DNA of 11,686 nucleotides, from the NCBI GenBank assembly GCA_903828685.1, contig CAIKNB010000035.1:1-11686 (forward strand). The letters run 5' to 3'. The notes beneath the pieces were generated by a model. The model had not been told where the DNA came from. It did no database searches and saw only the letters and a list, made by a program, of their open reading frames with translations. The number at the start of each line of letters is the position of its first letter. The first letter of the stretch is position 1. This DNA is from Candidatus Uhrbacteria bacterium (lineage in GTDB: Bacteria > Patescibacteriota > Patescibacteriia > 2-12-FULL-60-25). Shown here one piece after another: positions 1 to 6,906 of this stretch. The position numbers and the translations under genes were made by a program.

Positions 1-1394
1 CCGGCTTCCCAATCATGCACCTGATCCAAGGCAATCGCGTCCACCATGCCGCGCGTCACGGCGTACAGCACGGCGACTTGATGCTCCATGGACATGGGCA
101 TGTATTGGTCCTGCTTCAAAACTTCGACCGTACGGCGTCCGCGTTCGATTTGTTTGCGCGTTGCCTCGTCCAAATCAGTGGCGAACTGCGCAAAAGCTTC
201 GAGCTCGCTGAACTGCGACAGGTCGAGCTTGAGTTGGCCGGCCACCTTCTTCATGGCTCTGGTTTGCGCATCAGAACCTACGCGCGACACGGACAAGCCT
301 ACGTTCATGGCCGGGCGGATGCCGCGGTAAAACGCATCGCCTTCCAAATAAATCTGTCCGTCGGTGATGGAGATGACGTTGGTTGGGATGTAGGCGGAGA
401 CGTCGCCGGCCTGCGTTTCGATTATGGGCAAGCCCGTGATGGAGCCGCCGCCAGCTTCGGCATTGCGCCGGCAGGAGCGTTCCAACAGGCGCGAGTGGAG
501 ATAGAATACGTCGCCCGGATAAGCTTCGCGGCCCGGCGGGCGGCGCAGCAAGAGCGAAACTTCGCGGTAGGCCCAGGCTTGCTTGGAGAGATCATCGAAC
601 ACGATCAATACGTCCTTACCTTGATCCATGAAGAATTCGGCCATGGCACAGCCGGCGTAAGGCGCGATGTATTGCAAGGCTGCAGGCATGGAAGCGCTCG
701 CTACGACGATGATGGTGTGCTCCAGCGCTCCGTGTTCTTCCAGTTTGGCCATGATTTTGGCGATCTTTGATTCCTTTTGTCCGATGGCCACGTACACGCA
801 AATCACATCCTGGCCTTTTTGGTTGATGATGGTGTCGATGGCGATGGCGGTCTTGCCGATTTGGCGGTCGCCGATGATGAGTTCGCGCTGGCCGCGGCCG
901 ATCGGGGTCAAAGCATCGATGACTTTGATGCCGGTCATGAGCGGAACGGAAACGCGCTGGCGTTTCATCACGCCGGGCGCGATCTTCTCCACCGGATAAT
1001 CGGCCTTGGCTTTGATGGCGCCTTTGCCGTCCAGTGGGCGTCCTAATGCATCCACCACGCGGCCCACCAAGGCATCAGACACAGGTACGGACAGAATTTT
1101 GCCTGTAGTTTCCACTTCATCCCCTGCTTTGATGGTCTGCCACTCGCCCAAAATCATGGCGCCTACGCGGTCATGTTCCAGGTTCAGCGCTACGCCCATC
1201 TCGCCGTTGCTGAATTTAAGCAGCTCCATGGACTGGGCTTTGGACAAGCCCGTGATGGAGGCGATACCGTCGCCCACGTCGCGCACCACTCCCGAATCCG
1301 AGGCTTGCGTGCCGGCTTTGAAATCCTTGATTTGCTGGCGCAGCTTGTCGGCGATGTGCGCCGCAGCTGTCACGTTCTTGATTTTGGCTTCCAT
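1..1394 (-). CDS. atpA: F1 ATP synthase subunit alpha, 3' end cut by the window edge
   Basis: Alpha subunit of the cytoplasmic F1 sector, which alternates with beta in the hexamer and carries the non-catalytic nucleotide sites. About 464 of the usual ~505 residues are present; the C-terminal end lies beyond the left edge. Visible landmarks are the P-loop GDRQIGKT at residues 175-182, the Walker B segment [16 protein letters not shown] around 262-277, the stretch ending [15 protein letters not shown] before residue 340, and the SVSRVG motif at 368-373 with the arginine that reaches into the catalytic site. The start is the ATG at 1394, 20 bases after the atpH stop, and gives the normal N-terminus with the short delta-binding helix. 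No Shine-Dalgarno sequence precedes it. A small oddity is the basic, cysteine-containing stretch [14 protein letters not shown] near residue 305, where most homologues have a different local sequence. It is the sixth gene of the operon. The identity is certain. Confidence 0.98.
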   Translation of the reverse strand, partial: MEAKIKNVTAAAHIADKLRQQIKDFKAGTQASDSGVVRDVGDGIASITGLSKAQSMELLKFSNGEMGVALNLEHDRVGAMILGEWQTIKAGDEVETTGKILSVPVSDALVGRVVDALGRPLDGKGAIKAKADYPVEKIAPGVMKRQRVSVPLMTGIKVIDALTPIGRGQRELIIGDRQIGKTAIAIDTIINQKGQDVICVYVAIGQKESKIAKIMAKLEEHGALEHTIIVVASASMPAALQYIAPYAGCAMAEFFMDQGKDVLIVFDDLSKQAWAYREVSLLLRRPPGREAYPGDVFYLHSRLLERSCRRNAEAGGGSITGLPIIETQAGDVSAYIPTNVISITDGQIYLEGDAFYRGIRPAMNVGLSVSRVGSDAQTRAMKKVAGQLKLDLSQFSELEAFAQFATDLDEATRKQIERGRRTVEVLKQDQYMPMSMEHQVAVLYAVTRGMVDAIALDQVHDWEA

Positions 1395-1414
1395 ATGTTT
1401 GTTGGTGATTGGGG

Positions 1415-1951
1415 TTAGGCGTAAAGATTCTGGCGCAGGCGGTTGATTTTTGATTTGATGCTGGCGTCGAAGAGCCAGTCGCCGATCCGCAGGATGAGTC
1501 CTCCCAGGATGGCGCGGTCAACGCGTTCGTGCAGGCGTTGCGTGCCGCCGAATTTTTTATGCAACGCTTCGGTCAGTTCAGTGCGTTCGCTTTCGGTCAG
1601 GTTCACGGCGGTGGTGATCTGGATTTCGCGGTGGTTGGCGATGTCGCGCGCCAGAGTCTCGACGCTGGAAAAGAATCGCTCCAGCTCATCCAGTAGATTC
1701 TCGGCTTGCAGCAGGCATAAGGCGTTGATGACGTAAGTATGTATTTCGCCGTGCAGGGATTCTGACAGCGCTTGTTGCCTTGCGGTCAGCGATACCGTGG
1801 GTTCGCGCAGCACGGCCAAAAGTTCCGGATGCTGCGCAAAAACTTCGCGCACTTGCTCCAAAGACTCCATGATTTCCATCATAGCTTTCTCCTCATGCGC
1901 GGTCGTGACCAGCGCGTGTGAGATGTCGAGCAAGCTGCGGGAAGTCGCCAT
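1415..1951 (-). CDS. atpH: F1 ATP synthase subunit delta (OSCP)
   Basis: The delta subunit sits on top of F1 and joins it to the b-subunit stalk, acting as part of the stator. The protein has 178 residues, normal for the family. The N-terminal half is a helical bundle (about residues 1-110, including the [14 protein letters not shown] segment). The C-terminal domain ends in the family-typical pattern [18 protein letters not shown] followed by a short basic helix (about residues 148-178). The ATG at 1951 lies 5 bases after the atpF stop, so the two genes are probably translated together. The TAA stop is 20 bases before atpA. No ribosome-binding motif is visible. Position between atpF and atpA confirms the call. 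Confidence 0.96.
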   Translation of the reverse strand: MATSRSLLDISHALVTTAHEEKAMMEIMESLEQVREVFAQHPELLAVLREPTVSLTARQQALSESLHGEIHTYVINALCLLQAENLLDELERFFSSVETLARDIANHREIQITTAVNLTESERTELTEALHKKFGGTQRLHERVDRAILGGLILRIGDWLFDASIKSKINRLRQNLYA

Positions 1952-1956
1952 AGTCG

Positions 1957-2466
1957 CTATTTGATTTCGTTAATGGCCTTGGTGATCAGCGTGTGCTGCT
2001 GCTTGTCATCTAGCTCCAGCGCAACTTTTTCCGTGGCCAGAGCCACCATGTCGGCGATGTCTTTCTGCAGAGCGGAAAAAGCCGCATCGCGTTCGCCCGA
2101 GATGCGCTCCTTGGCTTCGGTTACGACTTTTTCGATTTCCTGCTTGGTTTCCGCCAACTTGGACTGGCGCAAGGCTTCGGCTTTGGCCTGGGCATCCTCC
2201 AAAAGCGCATGGCCAGCGGCGCGCGCTTCCTGCACCAGACGGTCGCGTTCGGCTTCGGCTTCGGTCAGATTCTTTTTGGCGTCTTTGGCGTTTTTCAGGC
2301 CGTCGGTGATTTCCTTAGTGCGTTTGTCCATCATGGCCAAAAGCGGGGTGTAGACCCACTTCCACATGACGAATACCACGATACCGAAGTTGATGAGCTG
2401 CGCTAGGAAAAGTTTCCAGTCGATACCGAGGGTTCCGAGCACGCTTTGGGTTACTTGAGGTTCCAT
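1957..2466 (-). CDS. atpF: Fo ATP synthase subunit b (peripheral stalk)
   Basis: Subunit b anchors the stator: one N-terminal membrane helix and a long cytoplasmic helix that dimerises and binds delta. The 169-residue product has a hydrophobic segment at about residues 19-40, followed by the LLAMMDKRTKEI junction typical of the family. From about residue 50 to 150 it is a highly charged, alanine-rich coiled coil. The start is the ATG at 2466; the product ends INEIK before a TAG stop. The upstream gap to atpE is 52 bases and contains a short imperfect direct repeat. There is no Shine-Dalgarno sequence at a useful distance. Length, topology and gene order all agree. Confidence 0.96.
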   Translation of the reverse strand: MEPQVTQSVLGTLGIDWKLFLAQLINFGIVVFVMWKWVYTPLLAMMDKRTKEITDGLKNAKDAKKNLTEAEAERDRLVQEARAAGHALLEDAQAKAEALRQSKLAETKQEIEKVVTEAKERISGERDAAFSALQKDIADMVALATEKVALELDDKQQHTLITKAINEIK

Positions 2467-2518
2467 ATTGGTTTCGATCGGCTCCCCGACTTGCGTCAGG
2501 AAGCGTCAGAAAGCGATA

Positions 2519-2737
2519 TTACAGGGTGAAGACCACGACCAAGGAATAGATGGCGATGGCTTCGGCGAATGCCGCACCGAGCAGCATGGGCACGAACAAT
2601 TTGTCCGTGGCCTCAGGGTTGCGGCCGATGGACTCCATGGCCTTGGCCACGATTTTGCCGATGGCCAGAGCTGGGGCGAAACCGCCGATGGCGATGGCGC
2701 CGGCTTTGGCGAGCAGCTTTACGGATTCTGCATCCAT
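2519..2737 (-). CDS. atpE: Fo ATP synthase subunit c (rotor ring)
   Basis: The 72-residue proteolipid forms the rotating ring that carries the coupling ion. It shows the usual hairpin: helix 1 (about residues 8-33), a polar loop with RNPEA at 39-43, and helix 2 (about 48-70). The ion-binding carboxylate is Glu59 in FAEAIAIY. The residue aligned with the sodium-liganding Gln of Ilyobacter c subunits is Ile26, and Glu59 is followed by Ala rather than Ser/Thr, so protons are the likely coupling ion. The helix-packing GxGxGxG motif of helix 1 is largely replaced by alanines (A21, A23, A25, G27). The ATG at 2737 was chosen because it gives the normal N-terminus MDAESV; upstream in-frame codons would add a non-homologous extension into the intergenic region. 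A strong hairpin lies upstream. Confidence 0.95.
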   Translation of the reverse strand: MDAESVKLLAKAGAIAIGGFAPALAIGKIVAKAMESIGRNPEATDKLFVPMLLGAAFAEAIAIYSLVVVFTL

Positions 2738-2808
2738 AATGATATGCGCTTTGGCTCGACGGTGATTGGTATTTAACGTCGTCCTCTGCGGATTAAGAAT
2801 GAATCGGC

Positions 2809-2832
2809 CTCCGCCCTGGTTCCAGAGCAGAG
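2809..2832 (-). other. RNA hairpin in the atpB-atpE intercistronic region
   Basis: In the minus-strand transcript, CTCTGCTCTG pairs with CAGGGCGGAG across a GAAC tetraloop, giving 10 consecutive pairs, two of them G-U. On the plus strand those two pairs become C-A mismatches, so the fold is only complete in RNA made in the operon's direction. No U-run follows, so it is not an intrinsic terminator. It lies in the 115-base gap between the atpB stop (2853) and the atpE start (2737), the longest gap inside this operon. A role in transcript processing, stability or raising atpE expression is inference. Confidence 0.5.
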
Positions 2833-2852
2833 CCCCTCTCATGCTTAAGCGT

Positions 2853-3695
2853 TTAATGAGCTGCCACAGCTTCGGCTTCGGCTGCGCCGTATTCGTCTTC
2901 ATGCCCTTCGCCATGCGGCGGTGAGCTCATCACGGTCAGATAAACCAAAGCCAGCATGGTGAAGACGGTGGCTTGCACCACGCCTACGATGAGTTCCAAG
3001 GCCATGAAGGGCAAAGGCACGAAGAATGAAACGAGTGACGAGATGACCGTAATCAGCACTTCGCCGGCGAAGATGTTGCCGAACAACCGGAGCGAGAGCG
3101 AGAGCACCTTGGCGACTTCTGAAATCATCTCGAGCAAACCCACGCCGAATTCCACGATGGCCGTGATTATCTTTATGATGTTTCCGGTCAGGATCGCCTT
3201 CCATAATGATCCCAGCTGGATGAACTTGTTCCAGTGCGTGAAGAAGCCCAGGGTGAACATGCCGACCACGTGCGAGGCGATGACCGAAGTCAGGGCCATG
3301 GCGAGCGTCAGATTCAAATCGCTGTTGGCTGAGCGCAGCACGGGCACGAGTTCGATTTTGCCGTCCACCAAGAGCCAGCGGCCGATGGAACCTGAACCAG
3401 GCAAGAGCCCCAACCAGTTGGAAAGCAGGATGAAGACAAAGAGTGTTCCGGCCAGGGGCAAAAAGCGGCGCGACTTTTCGCGCGAGCCCGTGACCTGGTC
3501 GAAGTATCCGAACAGGAATTCCAATAGAGATTCCACCGCGGTCTGCAGGCGGCTCGGGATCTTTGTGATTTGGCGCGAGAAGATCAAACAAAAAATGACG
3601 AAAGCCAACGTCAAAATCGAGGAATTGACATAAGCGTTCGTCACCGGAAAATTTCCGATGTGGAATAAGGTTTCAGCCGAGATGGGTATGTTCAT
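2853..3695 (-). CDS. atpB: Fo ATP synthase subunit a (ion channel)
   Basis: Subunit a forms the two half-channels that deliver ions to and from the c ring. The 280-residue protein has several membrane helices (about residues 26-42, 80-99, 130-150, 168-190, 210-226 and 230-257). The essential arginine is Arg203 in SLSLRLFGNIFAGE, equivalent to Arg210 of E. coli. The start is the ATG at 3695, whose ATGA overlaps the atpZ stop by 4 bases, a typical translational-coupling junction. An in-frame extension further upstream would lie inside atpZ and is not supported. The product ends with a hydrophilic cytoplasmic tail rich in His, Glu and Ala (about residues 258-280). It is followed by the longest intergenic gap of the operon. 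Confidence 0.97.
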   Translation of the reverse strand: MNIPISAETLFHIGNFPVTNAYVNSSILTLAFVIFCLIFSRQITKIPSRLQTAVESLLEFLFGYFDQVTGSREKSRRFLPLAGTLFVFILLSNWLGLLPGSGSIGRWLLVDGKIELVPVLRSANSDLNLTLAMALTSVIASHVVGMFTLGFFTHWNKFIQLGSLWKAILTGNIIKIITAIVEFGVGLLEMISEVAKVLSLSLRLFGNIFAGEVLITVISSLVSFFVPLPFMALELIVGVVQATVFTMLALVYLTVMSSPPHGEGHEDEYGAAEAEAVAAH

Positions 3696-3940
3696 GTCTT
3701 TGGCGTCTTGAGGTTGGCGGCGATAGCTTTGGCCTGGCGCGACACGAGTACGTACGAGATGCCGAGCGCAAGGGCCAGTCCCAGCAGCGTCATCCAAGGC
3801 GAGGAATGCCAGCGGTTGTCGAGCCAGCGTCCGCCCAAAGCCAACAGCGTGGTCGGGATGGCGATGGAAAATATGACGTTCCAGACCATGCCTAAGGCCT
3901 CGAGTTGGCGCACTCTGCTGTTGTTTTTAGGTTCAACCAT
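3692..3940 (-). CDS. atpZ: AtpZ/AtpI-family small membrane protein heading the ATP synthase operon
   Basis: An 82-residue protein with two predicted membrane helices (about residues 15-36 and 48-67) separated by GGRWLDNRWHSSPW, the loop-plus-helix pattern of the AtpZ/AtpI family. Members of this family are encoded at the start of many F-type ATP synthase operons and have been linked to c-ring assembly or to divalent-cation transport; which applies here cannot be read from the sequence. It begins at the ATG at 3940, directly downstream of a strong promoter, and its TGA overlaps the atpB ATG by 4 bases. The predicted 5' leader is only about 10 bases, with no room for a ribosome-binding site. 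The symbol follows the family name; atpI would be an alternative. Confidence 0.85.
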   Translation of the reverse strand: MVEPKNNSRVRQLEALGMVWNVIFSIAIPTTLLALGGRWLDNRWHSSPWMTLLGLALALGISYVLVSRQAKAIAANLKTPKT

Positions 3941-3957
3941 AAATCAGACGCGACGCG

Positions 3958-3986
3958 AGTGTACTAAAAGACTGCCCAAGAGTCAA
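3958..3986 (-). promoter_or_regulatory. Sigma70-type promoter of the ATP synthase operon
   Basis: On the minus strand, -35 TTGACT (3986-3981) and -10 TACACT (3963-3958) are separated by 17 bases, near consensus on both boxes and at the optimal spacing. Only 17 bases lie between the -10 box and the atpZ ATG, so the transcript should start near 3951 and carry a leader of about 10 bases. Confidence 0.8.
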
Positions 3987-4017
3987 TGGTGGTCAAAATT
4001 CCTCACGACGGGTTTCC

Positions 4018-5526
4018 TTAATGCAAAACAGCTGACCAAGTTTGGATTTTGTTGTCGATATTGATGGCGTAACGGATTTTGCGTGAACCATCGGCTTCCA
4101 ATGGTCCTATGCGGTACCACTCGAGATGGTAATCTTTTCCGCCCGTACCATGCAGCAGCAGAGATATCGGAGTGGGATAGCTTTTTACGACTAAGCCGGT
4201 CTTTTCCGAGGATAAGTAAAGCGGCGAAGATTGCATGCCCCAATGGAAATTCGCGTACGCGTCATTCCAAACGAGATTCGGTGATTCAATATATTCTCCA
4301 GAAGTCTCAACGAATTTGCTTTGTGTGCGTGGCTGCAAAACGTCAGTTGAGGATGATTGCATCAAGATGACCGCGACATTTGAGTCATTTTGTGGATCCT
4401 TTCGGAATTCCATGCTGCTGCCTACGGGATAGTCCATAAGGTTTTGGAAAAAAGGCGGTTTCTTGCGTGTGACACTTCCATCAGTATTAAGCGTGGTGAT
4501 GGTGGCATCGCCCTTTATCCCGTCAGTTGCGTGCCAAATCAAGCCTGCTTTATAATATAGATGATTGGTAACTAGGTCATAAGCAATTGATGTTTTAGGA
4601 TTCAGATAATCCACGAATGCCGTTTTGTCTGAGATCAAAGTTACTTGATCAATATCGTTGAGGGATCCGTCGACGTTTTCTATAGCGCTTTGGACTTGGA
4701 CTGCGATATTTTTGCCATAACAATTCCCGAGGGCTGGAAACAGACTTTTGAATTTTTTCCAATAGCCATCTGTATACGGAACTGGAATCAACTTACTCCC
4801 CTGTTTGGTGCTGCGTTCGATGACGAATTGATCGGCGGGATAGGTTGAAGTCGTGGTATCATTTTCGGCAAAACGTTTGTCATACAGCGTATAGGTTACG
4901 CCGTTGCAGGTGATCGAGTCTTGCGCCCAGGCATTGTTCCAATAAGACGGCGTCGATTTTTTGATGACCGATTTATGGTCAGCGCTGAAGATGAAATATG
5001 ATCTGTCAGCTGCAAAATCGTTCTGTGTCGGGATTCGGATTTTTGTTATGAGGGTGGGACTCGGATTCGACCATCCGTCAGTTGGCGTCGCAAGCAGCGC
5101 TTCCAGCTCCGATGTGCTGGTCGGCGTGTCTGTGATGGTTCCGGACGGATCAGTCTCGCGCGTGAAAATATCGGTGAAAGCGAGTTTTGGTTTGGTTGGA
5201 TCCAGCTGTTGCAGGTTCACCATGTCTCCGTGAGTGCTGGAAGCGCTTTGCTCGGCGATGAGCGTAGTGCCTTGGCATTGGCTCAAAAAATGGGTTCGTG
5301 TCGGAAAAATATTCTGGACGTTGAATATGTCCTGATAGAACATCTGGCGTACGCGTTCAGCGTCTGTGACTTTGATGAGGAAGCCGTCAACGATGCGCTG
5401 GATGTCATAGCGGTAAGCTCCGCACACGCGTTGCGTAGCGTTTGGCGCGGAATCGGCGGCTAATGCCGGAGCAGCGCAAAAAAGAGCTGAACATAAGCCG
5501 AATAGGGCCAGGAGTCGAATATTCAT
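4018..5526 (-). CDS. Secreted protein of unknown function, AT-rich gene
   Basis: I do not recognise this family. The ATG at 5526 gives 502 residues with a clear Sec signal peptide: a basic start (MNIR), a hydrophobic core rich in Leu, Ala and Phe, and a signal peptidase I site at ALA-AD around residue 24. A TTG four codons upstream is possible but less likely. The mature part looks soluble, with no further membrane helix and no lipobox. It is rich in Thr, Ser, Asp and aromatic residues and probably largely beta structure in its C-terminal two thirds. Four cysteines remain after cleavage (about residues 35, 84, 207 and 269), enough for two disulfides. No catalytic motif is apparent. Sampled lines run about 35-50% GC, below the ATP synthase genes and clpB (55-65%), which may mean relaxed constraint or acquisition. 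It lies 50 bases from tatD and upstream of atpZ on the same strand. Confidence 0.8.
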   Translation of the reverse strand: MNIRLLALFGLCSALFCAAPALAADSAPNATQRVCGAYRYDIQRIVDGFLIKVTDAERVRQMFYQDIFNVQNIFPTRTHFLSQCQGTTLIAEQSASSTHGDMVNLQQLDPTKPKLAFTDIFTRETDPSGTITDTPTSTSELEALLATPTDGWSNPSPTLITKIRIPTQNDFAADRSYFIFSADHKSVIKKSTPSYWNNAWAQDSITCNGVTYTLYDKRFAENDTTTSTYPADQFVIERSTKQGSKLIPVPYTDGYWKKFKSLFPALGNCYGKNIAVQVQSAIENVDGSLNDIDQVTLISDKTAFVDYLNPKTSIAYDLVTNHLYYKAGLIWHATDGIKGDATITTLNTDGSVTRKKPPFFQNLMDYPVGSSMEFRKDPQNDSNVAVILMQSSSTDVLQPRTQSKFVETSGEYIESPNLVWNDAYANFHWGMQSSPLYLSSEKTGLVVKSYPTPISLLLHGTGGKDYHLEWYRIGPLEADGSRKIRYAINIDNKIQTWSAVLH

Positions 5527-5538
5527 ATGCTTATGCAA

Positions 5539-5547
5539 AATCTAGCA
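5539..5547 (-). promoter_or_regulatory. Possible extended -10 promoter for the unknown secreted gene
   Basis: On the minus strand, TGC followed by TAGATT (5547-5539) resembles an extended -10 element. The hexamer 17 bases upstream (TTACTT) is a poor -35. It lies only 12 bases from the ATG at 5526. No terminator is visible between tatD and this gene, so read-through from tatD is also possible. Confidence 0.4.
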
Positions 5548-5576
5548 CAAGCAGCGGATTTAAGTAAGCTGACTTT

Positions 5577-6422
5577 TCAGGCAGCGGGCAGGTTGAAAAA
5601 TTTGATGGCGTTTTCGGTTGTGATGCGCACGACCTCCTCGAATTCCATCTTGCGCAGCTCCGCGACTTTGCGCGCGATGAATTCCACGTAGCTTGGTTCA
5701 TTCTGCTTGCCGCGATACGGCTCGGGCGCGAGCCAGGGCGCGTCGGTCTCGACCATAAGCTTGTCCATGGGCATGCGTTCCACAGCGCGCTGCACCTGCT
5801 GTTCGGTGCCGAATTTTTTGGTGGAGAATGTGATGAGTCCGGTGAACGAGATGTGCAGTCCTGCCTCGAGGATCCTCTGCGCTTCGTCCCAGGTACCGGA
5901 AAAACAATGCATCACGCCATTGACGGTTTTTCCTTTGCTGCGTTCGTCACGCACGATTTCGAGCAGCTGATCCGTGGCTTCGCGGCAATGGATGGCTAGC
6001 GGTTTGCCGCATTCATGCGCCAGCGCCACGTGTTGGCGGAAGACTTCTTCCTGCATCTTTATGGCGGCTGTGCGGTCGCGTTCCGGATCAATGCGGAAAA
6101 AATCCAAACCAGTCTCGCCGATGGCCACGACTTTTTTGTCTTGCGCCAGCTTGTGCAGTTTGGCGAAATCGAACGGCTCGGTGGCGCCCTCGTTCTCGTC
6201 ATGGAACGAGCTGGTCAGATGCTCCGGATGGTAGCCGACCGTGGCGAAGATGCCGTCGTGTTTGTGCGCAAACTTGATGCCGGCTTCTGATGTCTTGGCC
6301 GTGGTGCCGACGGTGATGGCCCACATTTCGTTTTCCTTTAGGCGCTTCAAGACGTCCGACAGCGTGTTGGCGTATGCCGGAAAATGCAAGTGACAGTGCG
6401 TGTCGATGAGGCGCGGCTTCAC
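5577..6422 (-). CDS. tatD: TatD-family metal-dependent nuclease
   Basis: TatD enzymes are TIM-barrel hydrolases with 3'-5' exonuclease or DNase activity implicated in DNA repair and degradation; despite the name they are not part of Tat export. The 281-residue product shows the full metal site: His9 and His11 in IDTHCHLHF, Glu103 in IGETGLDF, His145 in IHCREA, His172 in MHCFSGT, and Asp227 in VETDAPWLAPEP. GYHPE (63-67) and the ending typical of the family (ITTENAIKFFN) are also present. The GTG at 6422 was chosen because its GTGA overlaps the cvpA stop by 4 bases and it starts just before the conserved IDTHCHL; longer in-frame versions would lie inside cvpA. It is slightly longer than most TatD proteins because of an insert around residues 70-85. 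It ends the rsmI-cvpA-tatD group. Confidence 0.95.
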   Translation of the reverse strand: MKPRLIDTHCHLHFPAYANTLSDVLKRLKENEMWAITVGTTAKTSEAGIKFAHKHDGIFATVGYHPEHLTSSFHDENEGATEPFDFAKLHKLAQDKKVVAIGETGLDFFRIDPERDRTAAIKMQEEVFRQHVALAHECGKPLAIHCREATDQLLEIVRDERSKGKTVNGVMHCFSGTWDEAQRILEAGLHISFTGLITFSTKKFGTEQQVQRAVERMPMDKLMVETDAPWLAPEPYRGKQNEPSYVEFIARKVAELRKMEFEEVVRITTENAIKFFNLPAA

Positions 6423-6895
6423 AGCAGGATGCCTAAGGCTGCTTTGAATGAATTGACCAGCCAGATATCCACCGGGGAGCTGGTCAGCCAATCAACCAAA
6501 TGGGGTTCGAGTTTGAGCGTCAGGATGATATAGCTCGCGCCGCCCAGCACGATAAAGCCCTCGATGAAACCGAGAATGGCCCCCAGCAGGCGGTTGATGG
6601 ATTTGAGGAACGGCAAGAAAGTCAGCAAGCCGAAAGCGTTGTCTGCCAACTTGAGCAGCCAGCCGCAGACGCGCGTGATGGCGATGAAGATAATGAGGAA
6701 CGAAATCAGATGCGCCCAACCGGCAGGCATGAATATGCCGAGGTATTTTACCAGGCTAAGGGACCAGGCGCGGGCGGCTACGAAGCCGATGATGGCGCCG
6801 ATGATGCGTCCCAGGGTGTGGATAAAACCGTCTTTGGCCCCGCCGCCGATCAAACCCAGCAGGATGAAACACAGAAGGATGTCGACTATCAACAT
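6419..6895 (-). CDS. cvpA: CvpA-family inner membrane protein
   Basis: A 158-residue, strongly hydrophobic protein with four predicted membrane helices (about residues 2-18, 24-44, 60-82 and 103-127) and a short amphipathic tail. The pattern of the family is present: a glycine-rich turn after helix 1 (GLIGGGAKDGF), a second helix with regularly spaced glycines (GRIIGAIIGFVAARAW), and a conserved basic-polar stretch before the last helix (LKSINRLLGAILGFIEG). CvpA is named for colicin V production, but its general role is unsettled; links to envelope stress resistance have been reported in Gram-negative species. The ATG at 6895 lies 11 bases after the rsmI stop, and the stop overlaps the tatD GTG. 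A longer reading frame upstream falls inside rsmI and is not supported. Confidence 0.85.
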   Translation of the reverse strand: MLIVDILLCFILLGLIGGGAKDGFIHTLGRIIGAIIGFVAARAWSLSLVKYLGIFMPAGWAHLISFLIIFIAITRVCGWLLKLADNAFGLLTFLPFLKSINRLLGAILGFIEGFIVLGGASYIILTLKLEPHLVDWLTSSPVDIWLVNSFKAALGILL

Positions 6896-6906
6896 ATGGA
6901 TATATG

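Noticed and set aside
15..770. A 251-codon open frame on the plus strand antisense to atpA
   Set aside because: The minus-strand frame encodes an unmistakable ATP synthase alpha subunit through the same bases; the plus-strand translation is His/Gly/Arg-rich with no family pattern, typical of a shadow of a GC-rich gene.
2899..3633. Long open frames overlapping atpB (about 225-230 codons, one on each strand)
   Set aside because: They overlap the well-supported subunit a frame; their translations show no membrane pattern or known motif and look like codon-bias shadows.
3692..3797. N-terminal extension of subunit a beyond 3695
   Set aside because: It would run through atpZ and adds non-homologous Arg/Gln-rich sequence; the ATGA overlap at 3692-3695 gives a natural start.
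3941..4017. Intrinsic terminator after the unknown secreted gene
   Set aside because: I looked for a stem followed by a T-run on the minus strand; there is a TTTT but no convincing stem before it. The region is explained by the atp promoter.
5527..5538. TTG start four codons upstream for the unknown secreted protein
   Set aside because: An ATG at 5526 gives a clean signal peptide; the TTG adds only a few residues and would lie at or before the predicted transcription start.
6419..6491. Longer TatD start inside cvpA
   Set aside because: The extra residues do not resemble TatD, and the GTGA overlap at 6419-6422 places the start just before the conserved IDTHCHL motif.
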